A DNA stretch of 6,131 nt from Burkholderiaceae bacterium (GTDB lineage Bacteria; Pseudomonadota; Gammaproteobacteria; Burkholderiales; Burkholderiaceae_C). Below the pieces are notes generated by a model. That model ran no database searches and was not told the DNA's origin. It saw nothing but the letters and a program-made list of their open reading frames with translations. Location: NCBI GenBank assembly GCA_017999135.1, contig JAGOBT010000211.1, forward strand, positions 1 through 6,131, in the 5' to 3' direction. Positions within the stretch are counted from its first letter, which is position 1; each line of letters opens with the position of its first letter. Shown here in pieces: positions 6,084 through 6,131 of the stretch. The translations under genes were made by a program, and so were the position numbers.

Positions 6084-6126
6084 AACCGCCCACCGTTGCC
6101 GCCTCTCCCCCTTGCCCACAGCACCC
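6084..6126 (+). other. Short C-rich spacer after flhF
   Basis: This 43-base spacer is rich in C with a run of five and shows no hairpin-plus-T-run terminator and no clear ribosome site. The flhF transcript could therefore continue into the next gene. Confidence 0.5.
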
Positions 6127-6131
6127 ATGCC
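6127..6131 (+). CDS. Possible start of the next gene (flhG/fleN expected by context)
   Basis: An ATG at 6127-6129 is followed by only two more bases. In related betaproteobacterial operons the MinD-like ATPase FlhG/FleN follows flhF, so a start here is plausible. There is no purine-rich ribosome site before it and no coding sequence to judge, so this is a suggestion from gene order only. Confidence 0.22.

Noticed and set aside
6084..6126. An intrinsic terminator after flhF.
   Set aside because: There is no stem followed by a T-run; the spacer is merely C-rich.
4026..6128. A minus-strand frame of 700 codons opposite flhA and flhF.
   Set aside because: It has the same shadow composition and no ribosome site, and the plus strand carries FlhF with all its GTPase motifs.

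Overview
The window looks like a flagellar locus from a GC-rich betaproteobacterium. The evidence is the gene order flhB-flhA-flhF, the strong preference for GGC, CTG, GCC and CAG codons, and FlhB and FlhA sequences of the betaproteobacterial type. The Rubrivivax/Leptothrix/Ideonella side of the Burkholderiales is my best guess, made from memory of family sequences and not from a search.

Layout. Positions 724 down to 1 (minus strand) hold the 5' part of a gene that leaves the window on the left. Its 241 visible residues are almost entirely 30 consecutive, gapless octapeptide repeats of the form [ST]-x-x-[QE]-[hydrophobic]-x-[small]-L. Positions 725-1059 are a divergent intergenic region. It has a candidate sigma-28 (FliA-type) promoter in each direction, an inverted repeat between them, and a potential hairpin in each leader. 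Positions 1060-6083 (plus strand) hold the tightly packed flagellar genes flhB (1060-2205), flhA (2209-4344) and flhF (4341-6083). Gaps are 3 bases between flhB and flhA and a 4-base overlap between flhA and flhF. A 43-base C-rich spacer follows flhF, and an ATG at 6127 may begin the next gene; flhG/fleN would be expected there from related operons.

How the genes work together. FlhB and FlhA are membrane components of the flagellar type III export gate. FlhA recruits substrate-chaperone complexes and helps couple export to the proton motive force; FlhB self-cleaves at Asn-Pro-Thr-His and switches export from rod/hook to filament substrates. FlhF is an SRP-family GTPase that sets where, and in part how many, flagella are built. 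All three look intact, with their key motifs present.

The least ordinary parts are the octapeptide-repeat gene, which I cannot assign a function, and the intergenic region, whose signals suggest that the repeat gene may be co-regulated with flagella. A second oddity is a short tract inside flhA whose codon use differs sharply from the rest of the gene.
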